Position numbers and translations under genes: made by a program. Under the pieces are notes generated by a model. The model was not told the DNA's origin. It made no database searches and worked only from the letters and a program-made list of their open reading frames with translations. Shown here one piece after another: positions 8,231 through 17,717 of a stretch of DNA of 64,000 bases. The stretch is from Lactobacillus paragasseri. GTDB taxonomy: Bacteria > Bacillota > Bacilli > Lactobacillales > Lactobacillaceae. The stretch's first letter is position 1. Every line of letters begins with the position of its first letter. The stretch lies in contig NZ_AP018549.1 in NCBI RefSeq assembly GCF_003584685.1, forward strand, positions 1,798,001 through 1,862,000, given 5' to 3'.

Positions 8231-9832
8231 CTAATCTTTTTTACCCTCACATAAATTCAAACGAACTATCTTATTAAACATTGCCTTTTCTTCAGGTGAA
8301 ATCTTATGAGCAACTTCAATTACTGCTACATGAGGATTTTTTAATAACGTTTCATGGATTGCAAAAGATAAATTAGGATCTAGTGCACTTGTTGCTTCAT
8401 CTGCTAGTAAAATTGGCCGGCCTGATAAGAGTGCCCGCGCAATTTCAATTCGTTGAATTTGACCACCAGACAAGCCGTTTCCGGCTTCGCCAACCTTATG
8501 ATCTAGACCTTCTTTTTTTACTAATTCATCTAATCCTGCTAAATGAATAACCTTCTTTAGCTTCTCATCACTAACTTTTCTACCTAAAGTAATATTAAAG
8601 CGTAAGGTATCATCGAACATAAATGGTTTCTGGTTAACGTAAGAAAAGTAATTATGAGCCTTAGCCCAATCCCCAGTTACATTTTCTCCATTGATTAAAA
8701 TTTTACCTTCTACTGGGCGCTTTAACCCTAACATTAATCGTAATAAAGTAGTCTTTCCCCAACCACTTGGAGCCATAAGTAAAATTTTTTCACCAGGCTT
8801 TACCTGTAAATTAACATCAGTAAAAATCGTATGCTTATCAGATTTAGTTTGATAAGCAAGATGTTCAACATCTAGTCCTTCAAACTTCTCTGGTTTTTCT
8901 GAGTTTTCAATTGCTTCATAGTTAAGAGCCTTTTGCGTCTTCTTCCACATTGGCACAGTAGATTTAACTTGATTAAATTCATTAAATAAAGTTACAACAG
9001 GCGTAATGAAGTTCATTGCTAAGTCAACCATCATAAATAGTGTACCCACGCTTAGGCTTCCCTGCATCATCATGATGCCACCAATTGTACATGGAATAAT
9101 AAAGCAGAATAATTCTGCAGCAGAATAAATTAATTCTAGTGCCCAAGCTTGCGTTAAGTTCATATTACGCAAGGCATTTTCCATATTTTGAGCTGAATGC
9201 GTTGCTCTCACTACAATGTTATTTCTAACATTATATAGCTTAGCTGACTGGGCACCATTTAAAGAATCAGAAACATTTTGCGTATAGCTTGCATTGGTTT
9301 TGGCCCAAATTTTTGACTTTTTAGTAATAATTTTACTAGTAAAAATTTGCACAACTGCTGGAGCTGCCATTGCTACCACAAAAATAATCGTCATTTGCCA
9401 TGAATTATACAAGGCAAAAGCTAATGAGCCAATGAAAGTTAAGCCTTGATAAATCATATCAAGTTGCGCTGTAATTCGATTAGTTTCAATTTGCTTTAAG
9501 TCGTTAGTCATAAGCGACAAACCATTTTTAATATCAGGATCACCTTGATCAACTAAATATTGCAAATTAGCCCGTTTAAAGACCATATTAACATCACGAA
9601 TTATGCCCATTTTTACCCGCTCATAGATAAAATTACTCAGCATAAAGCAGAGCTGTCCTAAGGCAGTCAAAGCTGCTAAACGCACTAAATGCATTACATC
9701 TTTTGAATGTGATGATGCCACATTTAGCATAATTTTAATCATATAAGCTACAAATAAAATGTTACAAGCCTTGATCGCAGCTAAGATGGTAAAACAGATC
9801 ACCTGACTTCGTCTTGCATATTTTAAGCTCAT
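8231..9832 (-). CDS. ABC exporter half-transporter, fused membrane and ATPase domains
   Basis: 533 residues. The N-terminal membrane domain has about six helices. The ATPase domain carries a Walker A variant APSGWGKTT (the first Gly replaced by Ala), signature LSGGQIQRIE, Walker B ILLADEATSALD and a switch histidine in AHKI. This is the half-size layout of multidrug or peptide exporters that act as dimers. GAGGAG lies 6 nt before the ATG. It follows the macrodomain gene by 19 nt and probably shares its transcript. A paralogue lies at 57935-59512. The substrate is unknown. Confidence 0.85.
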   Translation of the reverse strand: MSLKYARRSQVICFTILAAIKACNILFVAYMIKIMLNVASSHSKDVMHLVRLAALTALGQLCFMLSNFIYERVKMGIIRDVNMVFKRANLQYLVDQGDPDIKNGLSLMTNDLKQIETNRITAQLDMIYQGLTFIGSLAFALYNSWQMTIIFVVAMAAPAVVQIFTSKIITKKSKIWAKTNASYTQNVSDSLNGAQSAKLYNVRNNIVVRATHSAQNMENALRNMNLTQAWALELIYSAAELFCFIIPCTIGGIMMMQGSLSVGTLFMMVDLAMNFITPVVTLFNEFNQVKSTVPMWKKTQKALNYEAIENSEKPEKFEGLDVEHLAYQTKSDKHTIFTDVNLQVKPGEKILLMAPSGWGKTTLLRLMLGLKRPVEGKILINGENVTGDWAKAHNYFSYVNQKPFMFDDTLRFNITLGRKVSDEKLKKVIHLAGLDELVKKEGLDHKVGEAGNGLSGGQIQRIEIARALLSGRPILLADEATSALDPNLSFAIHETLLKNPHVAVIEVAHKISPEEKAMFNKIVRLNLCEGKKD

Positions 9833-9851
9833 CTAAAACTCCTCACTTTAG

Positions 9852-10358
9852 TTAAGACGTTAGTTTATTATATATGGCTTTATTTTCTGAATCAAATACA
9901 CAAAAATAGATCTTAATATTAAAATTTTGTTGTTTAAGCCAATTCTTGGTAGTTTCGACCGCAATTTTTGCAGCCTCTACTTTTGGATAACCATAAACGC
10001 CTGTTGAAATACACGAAAAAGCAATTGAATGAAGATTATATTGCTTAGCTAAGTTCAAACTATTTCGATAGCAAGCTGCTAATAACTCAGCATCTTTTTG
10101 AGCAAAATTAGGATTATACACAGGACCAACTGTGTGGATAACATATTTAGCAGGTAAGTTATAACCCTTAGTAATTTTAGCTTCTCCAGTATCACAGCCA
10201 TGAAGTGTTCTACATTCTGCCAGTAATTCTGGACCAGCCGCACGGTGAATCGCACCATCTACTCCACCGCCACCTAAAAGCGTTCGATTAGCTGCATTGA
10301 CGATTGCATCAACTTTTAATTTGGTGATATCTGCTTGAATTACTTGAAGATCATTCAC
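9852..10358 (-). CDS. Macrodomain protein (ADP-ribose-binding / deacetylase type)
   Basis: 168 residues, one complete macrodomain. Motifs are [23 protein letters not shown] (the ADP-ribose-binding and catalytic loop of MacroD/YmdB-type enzymes), [15 protein letters not shown] and [10 protein letters not shown] in the phosphate-binding loop (here [12 protein letters not shown]). Members hydrolyse O-acetyl-ADP-ribose or remove ADP-ribose from proteins. The start codon is GTG behind GGGTGAGAG. Co-directional with the ABC exporter 19 nt downstream, an unusual pairing whose meaning is not evident. Confidence 0.9.
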   Translation of the reverse strand: MNDLQVIQADITKLKVDAIVNAANRTLLGGGGVDGAIHRAAGPELLAECRTLHGCDTGEAKITKGYNLPAKYVIHTVGPVYNPNFAQKDAELLAACYRNSLNLAKQYNLHSIAFSCISTGVYGYPKVEAAKIAVETTKNWLKQQNFNIKIYFCVFDSENKAIYNKLTS

Positions 10359-10408
10359 TAACTCTCACCCTTTCTAATATTTCATATTTATATTTTATCT
10401 CATATACA

Positions 10409-10446
10409 AAAATAAGCTCATCCCCACACGGAAATGAGCTTATTTT
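10409..10446 (-). terminator. Bidirectional intrinsic terminator after scrA
   Basis: Stem AAAATAAGCTCAT / ATGAGCTTATTTT with a 12-nt loop, between the PTS gene stop and the macrodomain gene. Confidence 0.85.
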
Positions 10447-10463
10447 GATTTAATCATCAATAA

Positions 10464-12407
10464 TTATCTCTTAGTAACTGCGATTAAATCGTCGCCATGT
10501 TTCTTGTCTACGCCATCAATACGTTGAACATTTGCATAACTAGCTGTGTTAGTAATAACAGTCATAACAGTTGTGTCGTATCCTGCTTTCTTCACAGCAT
10601 CTAAATCAACAGTTCCTAACTTTTCACCTTTTTCAACATGTTGGCCTTGTTTTACATCACTAGTAAAGCCTTCACCCTTCATGTTGACAGTGTCAATACC
10701 AATGTGAATCAAGACTTCTGCACCTTCATCAGACTTAATTCCGTAAGCATGCTTAGTTTCGTAAGCAACGGTGATTTCACCAGTGACTGGAGAATAGATA
10801 GTTCCTTCACTTGGAACCATAGCAGCACCCTTACCCATTGCTTCAGTTGAGAAGACTGGATCTTTAACATCTTTTAAGCTTTCTGCCTTACCTGAAACAG
10901 GTGCAACAATTACTTCATCATGTAATTCTTTATCTTCTTTGATAATTTGATCAGCCTTTTCTTGTTGTGCAACTTGATCACCAGCTGATTCAACAGTACC
11001 AGATTCTTCGACTACATCTTCTTTGAAGTGGCGCTTACCATATACAAAAGTTAAAGCAAAAGCAACAATGAAACTAATTGCTACTGAAAGTGCCCACATT
11101 GGAATGCTCTTTGGCACCATTGATAAGAAGCCAAGGAAACCAGCTGAACCAAGAGCAGCAGCAGTAACATGCATTAAGCCAGCAAAAGCGGCACCTACAC
11201 CTGCACCAATTAAAGCACAGAAGAATGGGAACTTGTACTTCAAGTTAACACCAAACAATGCTGGTTCAGTAATACCCAGTAAGGCTGAAACACCAGATGA
11301 ACTTGCTAAGCCCTTAACTTTTTCATTCTTAGTTAAGAAGTAAATCGCAAAAGTAGCAGCACCTTGTGCAACGTTAGCCATACATGCAGTAACAAAGATA
11401 AAGTCACCAGAACCACGGCCACGTGCATATTCAGCTAAAAGTTGAGTTTCAACTGCTGGGAAACTTTGGTGAAGACCGGTAGTAACAATTGCTGAGTAAG
11501 ATAAACCAAAGATACCCATACCAAAGGCACCAGTTGTGTTATATAACCAAACAATTGCAGCAGTAATTGCATCTGACACACCTTTAAAGACTGGTCCAAT
11601 AATTGTAAAAGTTAAGAAACCAGTAATCATGATTGAAAGAAGTGGTGTGAATGTGAAGTCAACTGCTGATGGTAACCACTTGTGGAATCTCTTTTCTAAG
11701 AAAGCCAAAAGCCAAACAGCTACTAAAACTGGGATAACTTGGTATTGGTAGTTAGTTTGAGAAACATGTAAACCAAAGATGTCCCAATATTTACCAGCCC
11801 CACCTAAAGCAGGCGTGGTCATAATCATACCAATAGTTGCACCTAAGAATTGGTTAGCTCCAAAACGTTTAGCTGCAGACATACCAACTAGGATAGGCAT
11901 GAAAATAAATGGAGCAGCTGACATTACCTGAATGATCTCAGATAATCCCTTAACGTTAGGCGCCATTTGAACAACTGATTTTGCTCCGAATAAACCTGGA
12001 GAAGTTAAGAAGTTGTTCAAAGCCATTAACAAACCACCAGCTACTAAAGCTGGAATAATAGGAACAAAGATGTCAGACAAAAGTTTAATAAAGGCCATTA
12101 CTGGATTAAACTTTTGATCCTTTTGAGCAACTTTCTTTAAGTCGTCAGTTGAAAGTTCTGATAGACCTGTCATTTTAATTAATTCATCGTAGACGTTGTT
12201 AACATCCCCAGGTCCTATAATAATTTGAAATTGACCATTAGTTTTGAAAGTTCCCTTGATATCTGGATCGCTATCAAGCATCTTCATATTTACTTTACTA
12301 TCGTCTTTTAAGACTAAGCGTAGACGCGTAGCACAGTGAGCAGCGGCTACTAAGTTGTCGCGACCAACAGCTTCAATGACTGTTTCAGCAACTTTTTTGT
12401 GATCCAT
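10464..12407 (-). CDS. scrA: Sucrose-type PTS transporter, EIIBCA
   Basis: 647 residues with domains in order EIIB (1-85, phosphocysteine C25 in HCATRLRL), EIIC (about 105-460, ten membrane segments) and EIIA (about 500-647, phosphohistidine H568 in IHIGIDTV). Glucose-superfamily PTS that imports and phosphorylates a disaccharide. Sucrose specificity is inferred from the divergent scrB and scrR genes, the arrangement known in L. acidophilus and L. gasseri. GAGGAGGAG precedes the ATG. Expression is probably controlled by ScrR and CcpA through boxes in the 236-nt divergent region. Confidence 0.9.
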   Translation of the reverse strand: MDHKKVAETVIEAVGRDNLVAAAHCATRLRLVLKDDSKVNMKMLDSDPDIKGTFKTNGQFQIIIGPGDVNNVYDELIKMTGLSELSTDDLKKVAQKDQKFNPVMAFIKLLSDIFVPIIPALVAGGLLMALNNFLTSPGLFGAKSVVQMAPNVKGLSEIIQVMSAAPFIFMPILVGMSAAKRFGANQFLGATIGMIMTTPALGGAGKYWDIFGLHVSQTNYQYQVIPVLVAVWLLAFLEKRFHKWLPSAVDFTFTPLLSIMITGFLTFTIIGPVFKGVSDAITAAIVWLYNTTGAFGMGIFGLSYSAIVTTGLHQSFPAVETQLLAEYARGRGSGDFIFVTACMANVAQGAATFAIYFLTKNEKVKGLASSSGVSALLGITEPALFGVNLKYKFPFFCALIGAGVGAAFAGLMHVTAAALGSAGFLGFLSMVPKSIPMWALSVAISFIVAFALTFVYGKRHFKEDVVEESGTVESAGDQVAQQEKADQIIKEDKELHDEVIVAPVSGKAESLKDVKDPVFSTEAMGKGAAMVPSEGTIYSPVTGEITVAYETKHAYGIKSDEGAEVLIHIGIDTVNMKGEGFTSDVKQGQHVEKGEKLGTVDLDAVKKAGYDTTVMTVITNTASYANVQRIDGVDKKHGDDLIAVTKR

Positions 12408-12429
12408 GTCTGTCTCCTCCTCAAAATTG

Positions 12430-12443
12430 TGTAAGCGTTTTAA
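12430..12443. promoter_or_regulatory. LacI/CcpA-type operator in the scrA leader
   Basis: TGTAAGCGTTTTAA matches the cre/LacI-family consensus at 13 of 14 positions. It lies downstream of the scrA promoter, 22 nt before the start codon, where bound repressor would block transcription. Confidence 0.55.
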
Positions 12444-12465
12444 ATATTTTACATATATTATGATA

Positions 12466-12487
12466 GCGCATTCTAGTTTTATGTCAA
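12466..12487 (-). promoter_or_regulatory. scrA promoter
   Basis: On the minus strand TTGACA (12487-12482) is followed after 16 nt by TATCAT. The -35 is embedded in the operator at 12482-12497, so repressor and polymerase would compete. Confidence 0.55.
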
Positions 12488-12497
12488 GCGCTTATCA
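12482..12497. promoter_or_regulatory. Operator with palindromic AAGCGCTT core
   Basis: TGTCAAGCGCTTATCA is an imperfect palindrome with the CG centre of LacI-family operators. It overlaps the scrA -35 and lies about 75 nt upstream of the scrB -35, so it can serve both genes. ScrR or CcpA is the likely ligand. Confidence 0.6.
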
Positions 12498-12570
12498 CAA
12501 AAAATATCAGCATTTTGATACTTTCTTGCCATTTTCAAGGTATGTTATCAATGAAAGTGCTGCTATTCGT

Positions 12571-12599
12571 TTGACATACATAATATTTTTAGTTACTAT
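12571..12599 (+). promoter_or_regulatory. scrB-scrR promoter
   Basis: Perfect -35 TTGACA (12571-12576), 17-nt spacer, -10 TACTAT (12594-12599). A third operator-like element, AATGCGTTTACATA at 12611-12624, lies just after the predicted start point. Confidence 0.65.
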
Positions 12600-12643
12600 C
12601 TCTATATAAGAATGCGTTTACATATTCAATGAGGTGAATAGTT

Positions 12644-14113
12644 ATGGAATGGACAAGAGAACAACGTTATCGTAAATACAAAGATTGGGATGCACAGACC
12701 TTATTAGATCTCCAAGCTCAAGCAGCAACTTCCCCGTATCAGATGCACTATCATATCCATCCACTTTCAGGATTACTAAATGATCCTAATGGTTTTTCTT
12801 ACTATAATGGCGAATATCATTTATTCTGCCAGTCATATCCTTTTGGTCCAGTTCACGGAGTTAAATCATGGATTCACTTTGCTTCTCCTGATCTAGTTCA
12901 TTGGCATTATTTAGGACCCGCAATTGATCCCGATAGCGACTTAGACAATGCTGGAGCATATTCCGGCTCAGCAATGGAACATAACGGAAAACTTCTATTA
13001 ATGTATACGGGTAATCACCGCGATGAAGACTGGACTAGAATTCCTTATCAAGTAATTGCCGAAATGGATGAAAATAATCACATTACTAAACCTGATAAGG
13101 CAGCAATCTTACCACCAGATCATGTTAGCGAACACTTCCGCGATCCACAATTATTTCAACATAATGGTAAGTATTATGTTTTACTTGGTGCTCAAGATGC
13201 TAAAACTAAGAGCGGTCATATTGATATTTATGAATCAGATGATCTTGAAACTTGGCATGAAAATGGTTATTTAGACTTGGGTAAAAACGAAATGGGCTAC
13301 ATGATTGAATGCCCTAACTTAGTTTTCGTTGACAACTACCCTGTTTTAATTTTTTGTCCTCAAGGTTTAGATAAATCAATTGCCGACTATCAAAATATTT
13401 ATCCAAATATGTACTGGATTGGCAAAGATATTAACTTAAGTAAAGCCCAATTTACTCCGCTTCAAGATCATCCAGCTAATTTAGATGATGGCTTTGATGT
13501 ATATGCCACACAAGCCTTTAATGCTCCAGATGGAAATGCTTATGCCATTTCTTGGGTAGGTTTACCCGACTGTACTTATCCAACTGATAAAGAAAATTGG
13601 GCTAATTGCTACAGCCAAGTTAAACGTTTAGAAATTAAAGATGGCGTGTTATATCAACATCCTGTAGACGCAATCAAAAATTTACGTCATAATGAAAAAC
13701 AGCTCAATGATGAAAAAATAATTAGTCAAAAGGCCGGTAAACAATATGAATTAAAACTTCACTTAGCTGCTGGTCAAGCTGGAAAATTACATCTAGCTTC
13801 TAATGAGGATTTATCTGCAAGTTTAGTAGTTGACTTCAATACAGCTCAAGATGCTAAATTAACGATTGATCGTGCTTCAAGTGGTCCAGCTGTTAACCCA
13901 GATTACGGTGCAACTAGAACAATTGAACTTAATGCCAACCAAGACTTAGATCTAGATATTTTCGTAGATGGCTCATTATGCGAAATTTTCATCAATGATG
14001 GTCGCCATGTTGCAACTTTACGATTCTTTGCACCAAGCTCAAATCAAAAAATTACCTTTGACAAAGATACCAAGTACACAGGACGATTATGGAGCATGAA
14101 TTCTATATTATAG
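12644..14113 (+). CDS. scrB: Sucrose-6-phosphate hydrolase (GH32)
   Basis: 489 residues. The GH32 five-bladed propeller carries LLNDPNG (nucleophile D47), FRDP (D167) and the EC motif IECPNL (acid/base E222), followed by the C-terminal beta-sandwich from about residue 350. Hydrolyses intracellular sucrose-6-phosphate from the PTS to glucose-6-phosphate and fructose. The ATG follows GAGGTG. It is followed by scrR 10 nt downstream and transcribed away from scrA. Confidence 0.93.
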   Translation: MEWTREQRYRKYKDWDAQTLLDLQAQAATSPYQMHYHIHPLSGLLNDPNGFSYYNGEYHLFCQSYPFGPVHGVKSWIHFASPDLVHWHYLGPAIDPDSDLDNAGAYSGSAMEHNGKLLLMYTGNHRDEDWTRIPYQVIAEMDENNHITKPDKAAILPPDHVSEHFRDPQLFQHNGKYYVLLGAQDAKTKSGHIDIYESDDLETWHENGYLDLGKNEMGYMIECPNLVFVDNYPVLIFCPQGLDKSIADYQNIYPNMYWIGKDINLSKAQFTPLQDHPANLDDGFDVYATQAFNAPDGNAYAISWVGLPDCTYPTDKENWANCYSQVKRLEIKDGVLYQHPVDAIKNLRHNEKQLNDEKIISQKAGKQYELKLHLAAGQAGKLHLASNEDLSASLVVDFNTAQDAKLTIDRASSGPAVNPDYGATRTIELNANQDLDLDIFVDGSLCEIFINDGRHVATLRFFAPSSNQKITFDKDTKYTGRLWSMNSIL

Positions 14114-14123
14114 GAAGATGACA

Positions 14124-15110
14124 ATGGTTAAATTAACCGACGTAGCTGCTAAAGCAGGCTGTTCTGTAACTACCGTTTCACGAGTAATTAACAATTATGG
14201 CTATATTAGTCAAAAAACAAGAAAAAAAGTTCACGAGGCAATGAGAGAGCTGAACTATCAACCAAATTCTGTTGCCCGCTCTCTTCAGGGAAAGAAAACC
14301 AAACTTATTGGTTTAATTTTTCCAGATGTATCTAATCCATTTTTTGGTGAATTAGTTTCTAAAATTGAAGATCAATTATTTAATCATGGCTACAAGACGA
14401 TCCTTTGCAATGCTGGCAGTGATACAGAGAAGGAACGTACCTATCTGCAAATGCTCATGGCTAATCAGGTAGATGGGATTATTGCTGGAGCTCATAATCT
14501 GGGCATTGAAGAATATCAAAGAACGGGTTTGCCAATCGTTTCGTTTGATCGTAAACTCTCAGATAACATTCCAATTGTTAGTGCCGATAACTTCAAGGGT
14601 GGCAGTTTAGCTACTCAAGAACTTTATAATCATGGTGCCCGTCATATTTATTTTGTAGGAAATCCAACTCTAGATGGGCATCCTACGCAAAAGAGATTGC
14701 TTGGCTACAAAGAAACAATCAAGGAATTGCAATTAACGGAACATATTCATCCAGTAATTTTTAATGAAACTCTTGCACTAAAAGAAATGGCAATTAAAGA
14801 CTTACTGGAGAATCATAAAGTAGACGGGATCGTAGCATCTGACGACCTTACTGCTCTTTTGATCATGAATATTAGTCACGAATTAGGAATTAAAATTCCT
14901 AAAGATTTAAAGATTATTGGATTCGATGGAAGTAAAGTAGTACGTGATTTTGAACCACGTCTGTCTACAATTGTTCAACCTATTCCTTCAATTGCACAAC
15001 TACTTGTTAAGCTTTTAGAAAAGCGAATCGACAATCCTACTGAAAAATTAGATAACTATACATACTACTTGCCAGTAGAATTACTTAAGCGCGAATCTAG
15101 CGGAAACTAA
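14124..15110 (+). CDS. scrR: LacI-family sucrose operon repressor
   Basis: About 328 residues. The N-terminal LacI HTH (VKLTDVAAKAGCSVTTVSRV) with the hinge helix NSVARSLQGKKT is followed by a periplasmic-binding-protein-like sensor domain. Two ATGs are available; AGGA lies 2 nt from the one at 14118 but 8 nt from that at 14124, so the latter is chosen. It is expected to bind the CG-centred boxes between scrA and scrB and to autoregulate, releasing DNA when sucrose or a derivative is present. Confidence 0.9.
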   Translation: MVKLTDVAAKAGCSVTTVSRVINNYGYISQKTRKKVHEAMRELNYQPNSVARSLQGKKTKLIGLIFPDVSNPFFGELVSKIEDQLFNHGYKTILCNAGSDTEKERTYLQMLMANQVDGIIAGAHNLGIEEYQRTGLPIVSFDRKLSDNIPIVSADNFKGGSLATQELYNHGARHIYFVGNPTLDGHPTQKRLLGYKETIKELQLTEHIHPVIFNETLALKEMAIKDLLENHKVDGIVASDDLTALLIMNISHELGIKIPKDLKIIGFDGSKVVRDFEPRLSTIVQPIPSIAQLLVKLLEKRIDNPTEKLDNYTYYLPVELLKRESSGN

Positions 15111-15111
15111 G

Positions 15112-15150
15112 AAAAAGACTTTAGACATTTTTAGTGTCTAAAGTCTTTTT
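15112..15150 (+). terminator. Bidirectional terminator after scrR
   Basis: A 16-bp perfect stem (AAAAAGACTTTAGACA and complement), 7-nt loop and U-tracts on both sides, between convergent genes. Confidence 0.9.
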
Positions 15151-15926
15151 TACTCCAAATACAATTTTCTAAAATCTTTCAAATCCTGCTTTGAAAAACC
15201 CAATTCCTTCGTAAAATAATTTTCAAAACCACCATACCCAGCATCAATTGTTTGCGTAATTCCTTTAACAGCCGTTCCCTCTCCTTCAGTAACATTCATT
15301 CGATTAACCATTTTAATCATCTCAGAATCACTTGGGAGCTGCTTTTTAAGGCCAAAAGTATACAACTCATTAGTTAATAAATAGTCGCGTGCAATGGTAT
15401 GCTCGTCAATTCCAAGTCCTTTTAAAATTAGAGCTGTTGTCATCCCTGTACGGTCTTTTCCAGCACTGCAATGATAGACTAAGGCTTCATTTTCAGGCAA
15501 AGTAAGTAATGCTGCAAATACGCGTGCAAAAGCTTTTTGACTAGCTGGGCTCAAAATCACATTTTGATAAATCTCGCCTAAATAACTGTCAACTTTAGGA
15601 ATGTGATGCAAAAAGCGATACAGCTTATGACTATCATTAACAAAATTACCACTGCTATCTTCCGCATAGACATGACAATCCCAAACTTCAACACCCTGCC
15701 ATTTTCGATCTGGCGCCATTACTTGTTCATTGCTAGTCCTTAAATCACAGTCTACTGTGACATTCATTTTTGCTAATTTTTCTTCGTCGCGTTCAGTTAA
15801 GCTGCTTAATGAGTCAGAGCGATAAATTTTTCCCCACTTCACATGTTTACCTTCATTATTTTCATAGCCACCGATATCACGAAAATTTACAGTACCGTCA
15901 AAAGTAATTAAGCGATTATGTTCCAT
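15150..15926 (-). CDS. Tyrosine / dual-specificity protein phosphatase
   Basis: 258 residues of the bacterial Y_phosphatase3 type. N-terminal VNFRDIGGY is the family start, and HCSAGKDRTG is the CX5R active-site loop (C153, R159). Members hydrolyse phosphotyrosine, and some act on phosphoinositides. There is no signal peptide, so it is probably cytoplasmic. It is transcribed alone. Its target cannot be judged from context. Confidence 0.88.
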   Translation of the reverse strand: MEHNRLITFDGTVNFRDIGGYENNEGKHVKWGKIYRSDSLSSLTERDEEKLAKMNVTVDCDLRTSNEQVMAPDRKWQGVEVWDCHVYAEDSSGNFVNDSHKLYRFLHHIPKVDSYLGEIYQNVILSPASQKAFARVFAALLTLPENEALVYHCSAGKDRTGMTTALILKGLGIDEHTIARDYLLTNELYTFGLKKQLPSDSEMIKMVNRMNVTEGEGTAVKGITQTIDAGYGGFENYFTKELGFSKQDLKDFRKLYLE

Positions 15927-16069
15927 AGCTTCTCATCCTCTATCTTATTGTCTCTCATCTTATATTCTAGCTTATTTTCTTAAGGAATTAAGTATTTAAG
16001 ACTTAGGCACTTACTTTATTTACAAAATCTCTAGCGATAGTTTTAGACATAAATACAGAACACTTTCAC

Positions 16070-16092
16070 TTTGTTAGTTTCTTATCTATAAT
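16070..16092 (+). promoter_or_regulatory. Promoter of the pyridoxal-kinase-type gene
   Basis: -10 TATAAT (16087-16092) with a TTTCAC -35 at 16064-16069 and 17-nt spacing, about 50 nt before the start codon. Confidence 0.5.
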
Positions 16093-16142
16093 TAATAGTA
16101 ATAATTTACCAGTAAATAACTTTCAAGGAGGATTGCACAATA

Positions 16143-16961
16143 ATGTCAAATGAACACATAGAAGCTCTAACAATTGCTGGTCATGATAGTGATGGTAGCG
16201 CTGGGATGCCAGCTGACTTACATGCCTTTTACGCACGTGGCGTTTATGGTATGGGGCTCTTAACTGCTGCCGTTGCTGGAAATTCGCAAGGAATTTTTGC
16301 TCAACAATTAATGCCATTAGATTTTATTCAAAAGCAATTCGATGTCTTAAATGATGATTTCAAAATAAAGGCCGTTAAGACTGGAATGCTTGCTAATAAA
16401 GATATTATCGATGTAGTTGCTAAAAACTTAAAACATTATCAAATGCAAAATATTGTACTTGATCCAGTGATTATTACTAAACATGGTGCCACCCTTTTAG
16501 CAGATGATGCATACCAAGCATTTCTAAAAAAATTAGTACCACTTGCCACAATTATTACACCAAACTTTTTTGAAGCACAAAAGCTAACCGGTCTTGAATT
16601 GAAAAACGAGTCTGAAATCAAGCAAGGCGCTAAAATGTTACAAAAAATGGGTGCAAAAAATGTTTTAATTAAAGGCAGTCATCATAATGACAGACAACCA
16701 GAAGTTAAAGATTACTTACTGTTAGATGACGGCTCAGACGAATGGCTAACTAAACCTTACTTTAAGACTGATCGAGTTAACGGTACGGGGGATACTTTAT
16801 CAGCAGTAATTGCAGCCGAACTTGCAAAGGGGAACAATGTAAAAACTGCGGTTAAAATTGCCAAAGATTTCACCTATGAAGCACTTTCACATCCCATTAA
16901 CGTTGGTGCAAAATATGGTCCCATTAACCATCTAGCTGCTCAAGAAGAAATGAAACAATAA
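16143..16961 (+). CDS. Pyridoxal / hydroxymethylpyrimidine kinase (PfkB-like)
   Basis: 272 residues of the ThiD/PdxK ribokinase group: AGHDSDGSAGMPADLHAF at the N-terminus, VLDPVI, ITPNFFEA and the anion-hole motif NGTGDTLSAVIA near the C-terminus with the catalytic Asp. Phosphorylates pyridoxine-type vitamers or hydroxymethylpyrimidine with ATP. No thiamin genes are nearby, and the GHDSDGSAG signature differs from the GSGGAG of many ThiD proteins, so vitamin B6 salvage is slightly favoured. AGGAGG precedes the ATG. Confidence 0.82.
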   Translation: MSNEHIEALTIAGHDSDGSAGMPADLHAFYARGVYGMGLLTAAVAGNSQGIFAQQLMPLDFIQKQFDVLNDDFKIKAVKTGMLANKDIIDVVAKNLKHYQMQNIVLDPVIITKHGATLLADDAYQAFLKKLVPLATIITPNFFEAQKLTGLELKNESEIKQGAKMLQKMGAKNVLIKGSHHNDRQPEVKDYLLLDDGSDEWLTKPYFKTDRVNGTGDTLSAVIAAELAKGNNVKTAVKIAKDFTYEALSHPINVGAKYGPINHLAAQEEMKQ

Positions 16962-17033
16962 TTTTTACTAACTATGATTTAAGACAATTTTAAGTTATAC
17001 TTTGAACATACAATTTAAATAGGGATGATAATT

Positions 17034-17717
17034 ATGGCAGATAAAACAATTAAAATTGCATACTTATATGAAGACTTAATGAATACTTATGGAGATTCAG
17101 GTGACGTCAAAGTAATTCGTTACTTACTTGACAAACAAGGCTATCAAACTGAAGTTGATAACATTTCTCTAGATGACAAATTCAATGCTAACGACTACGA
17201 CTTTTTATTCTTTGGCGGCGGTCAAGACTTTGAACAAACTGTTGTAGCTAAAGATCTGCCACGTCATAAAGAAACAATTGAAAACTATATCAACGCTGGT
17301 AATCCAATGCTTTGTATCTGTGGTGGTTATCAATTAATGGGAGATTATTACAAGACTAATTCTGGGATTACAATCAAAGGCTTAGGTATTCTGCCCCTTC
17401 ATACTGTTTTTAAGGCTGATAAGCGGATGATTGGCGATACTCGTTACATGACTGAATGGGGCGAAGTAAAGGCCTTTGAAAATCACTCTGGACAAACTTA
17501 CTTTGATAATACTGATATGCTTCATCCTTTCGGCGAAATGATTGAAGGCTATGGTAATAACCCACAAGATAAAGTTGAAGGCTTACGTTACAAGAACTTT
17601 ATTGGTTCATATTCTCACGGACCTTTGCTTCGAAATACAAATGTCGCAAATGCGATTGTTAAGATGATTCTAGAACGTCACAAGGAGCGTACTGCTAATG
17701 AAGTTGAATCCGTTTAG
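17034..17717 (+). CDS. gatD: GatD-like lipid II isoglutaminyl synthase glutaminase subunit
   Basis: 227 residues of the CobB/CobQ-like class I amidotransferase family. It has FFGGGQDFEQ, the nucleophile C96 in ICGGYQ and the histidine near residue 195 in SYSHGPLL. GatD supplies ammonia to MurT for amidation of the D-glutamate of lipid II. MurT is not beside it here, so it must be encoded elsewhere if the function is the same. AGGG lies 9 nt before the ATG at 17034, preferred over 17025. The gene overlaps the next permease by 20 nt. Confidence 0.82.
   Translation: MADKTIKIAYLYEDLMNTYGDSGDVKVIRYLLDKQGYQTEVDNISLDDKFNANDYDFLFFGGGQDFEQTVVAKDLPRHKETIENYINAGNPMLCICGGYQLMGDYYKTNSGITIKGLGILPLHTVFKADKRMIGDTRYMTEWGEVKAFENHSGQTYFDNTDMLHPFGEMIEGYGNNPQDKVEGLRYKNFIGSYSHGPLLRNTNVANAIVKMILERHKERTANEVESV

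Noticed and set aside
12406..12609. A 67-codon plus-strand frame in the scr divergent region
   Set aside because: It covers the promoters and operators, has no ribosome binding site, and its composition is that of non-coding A+T-rich DNA.
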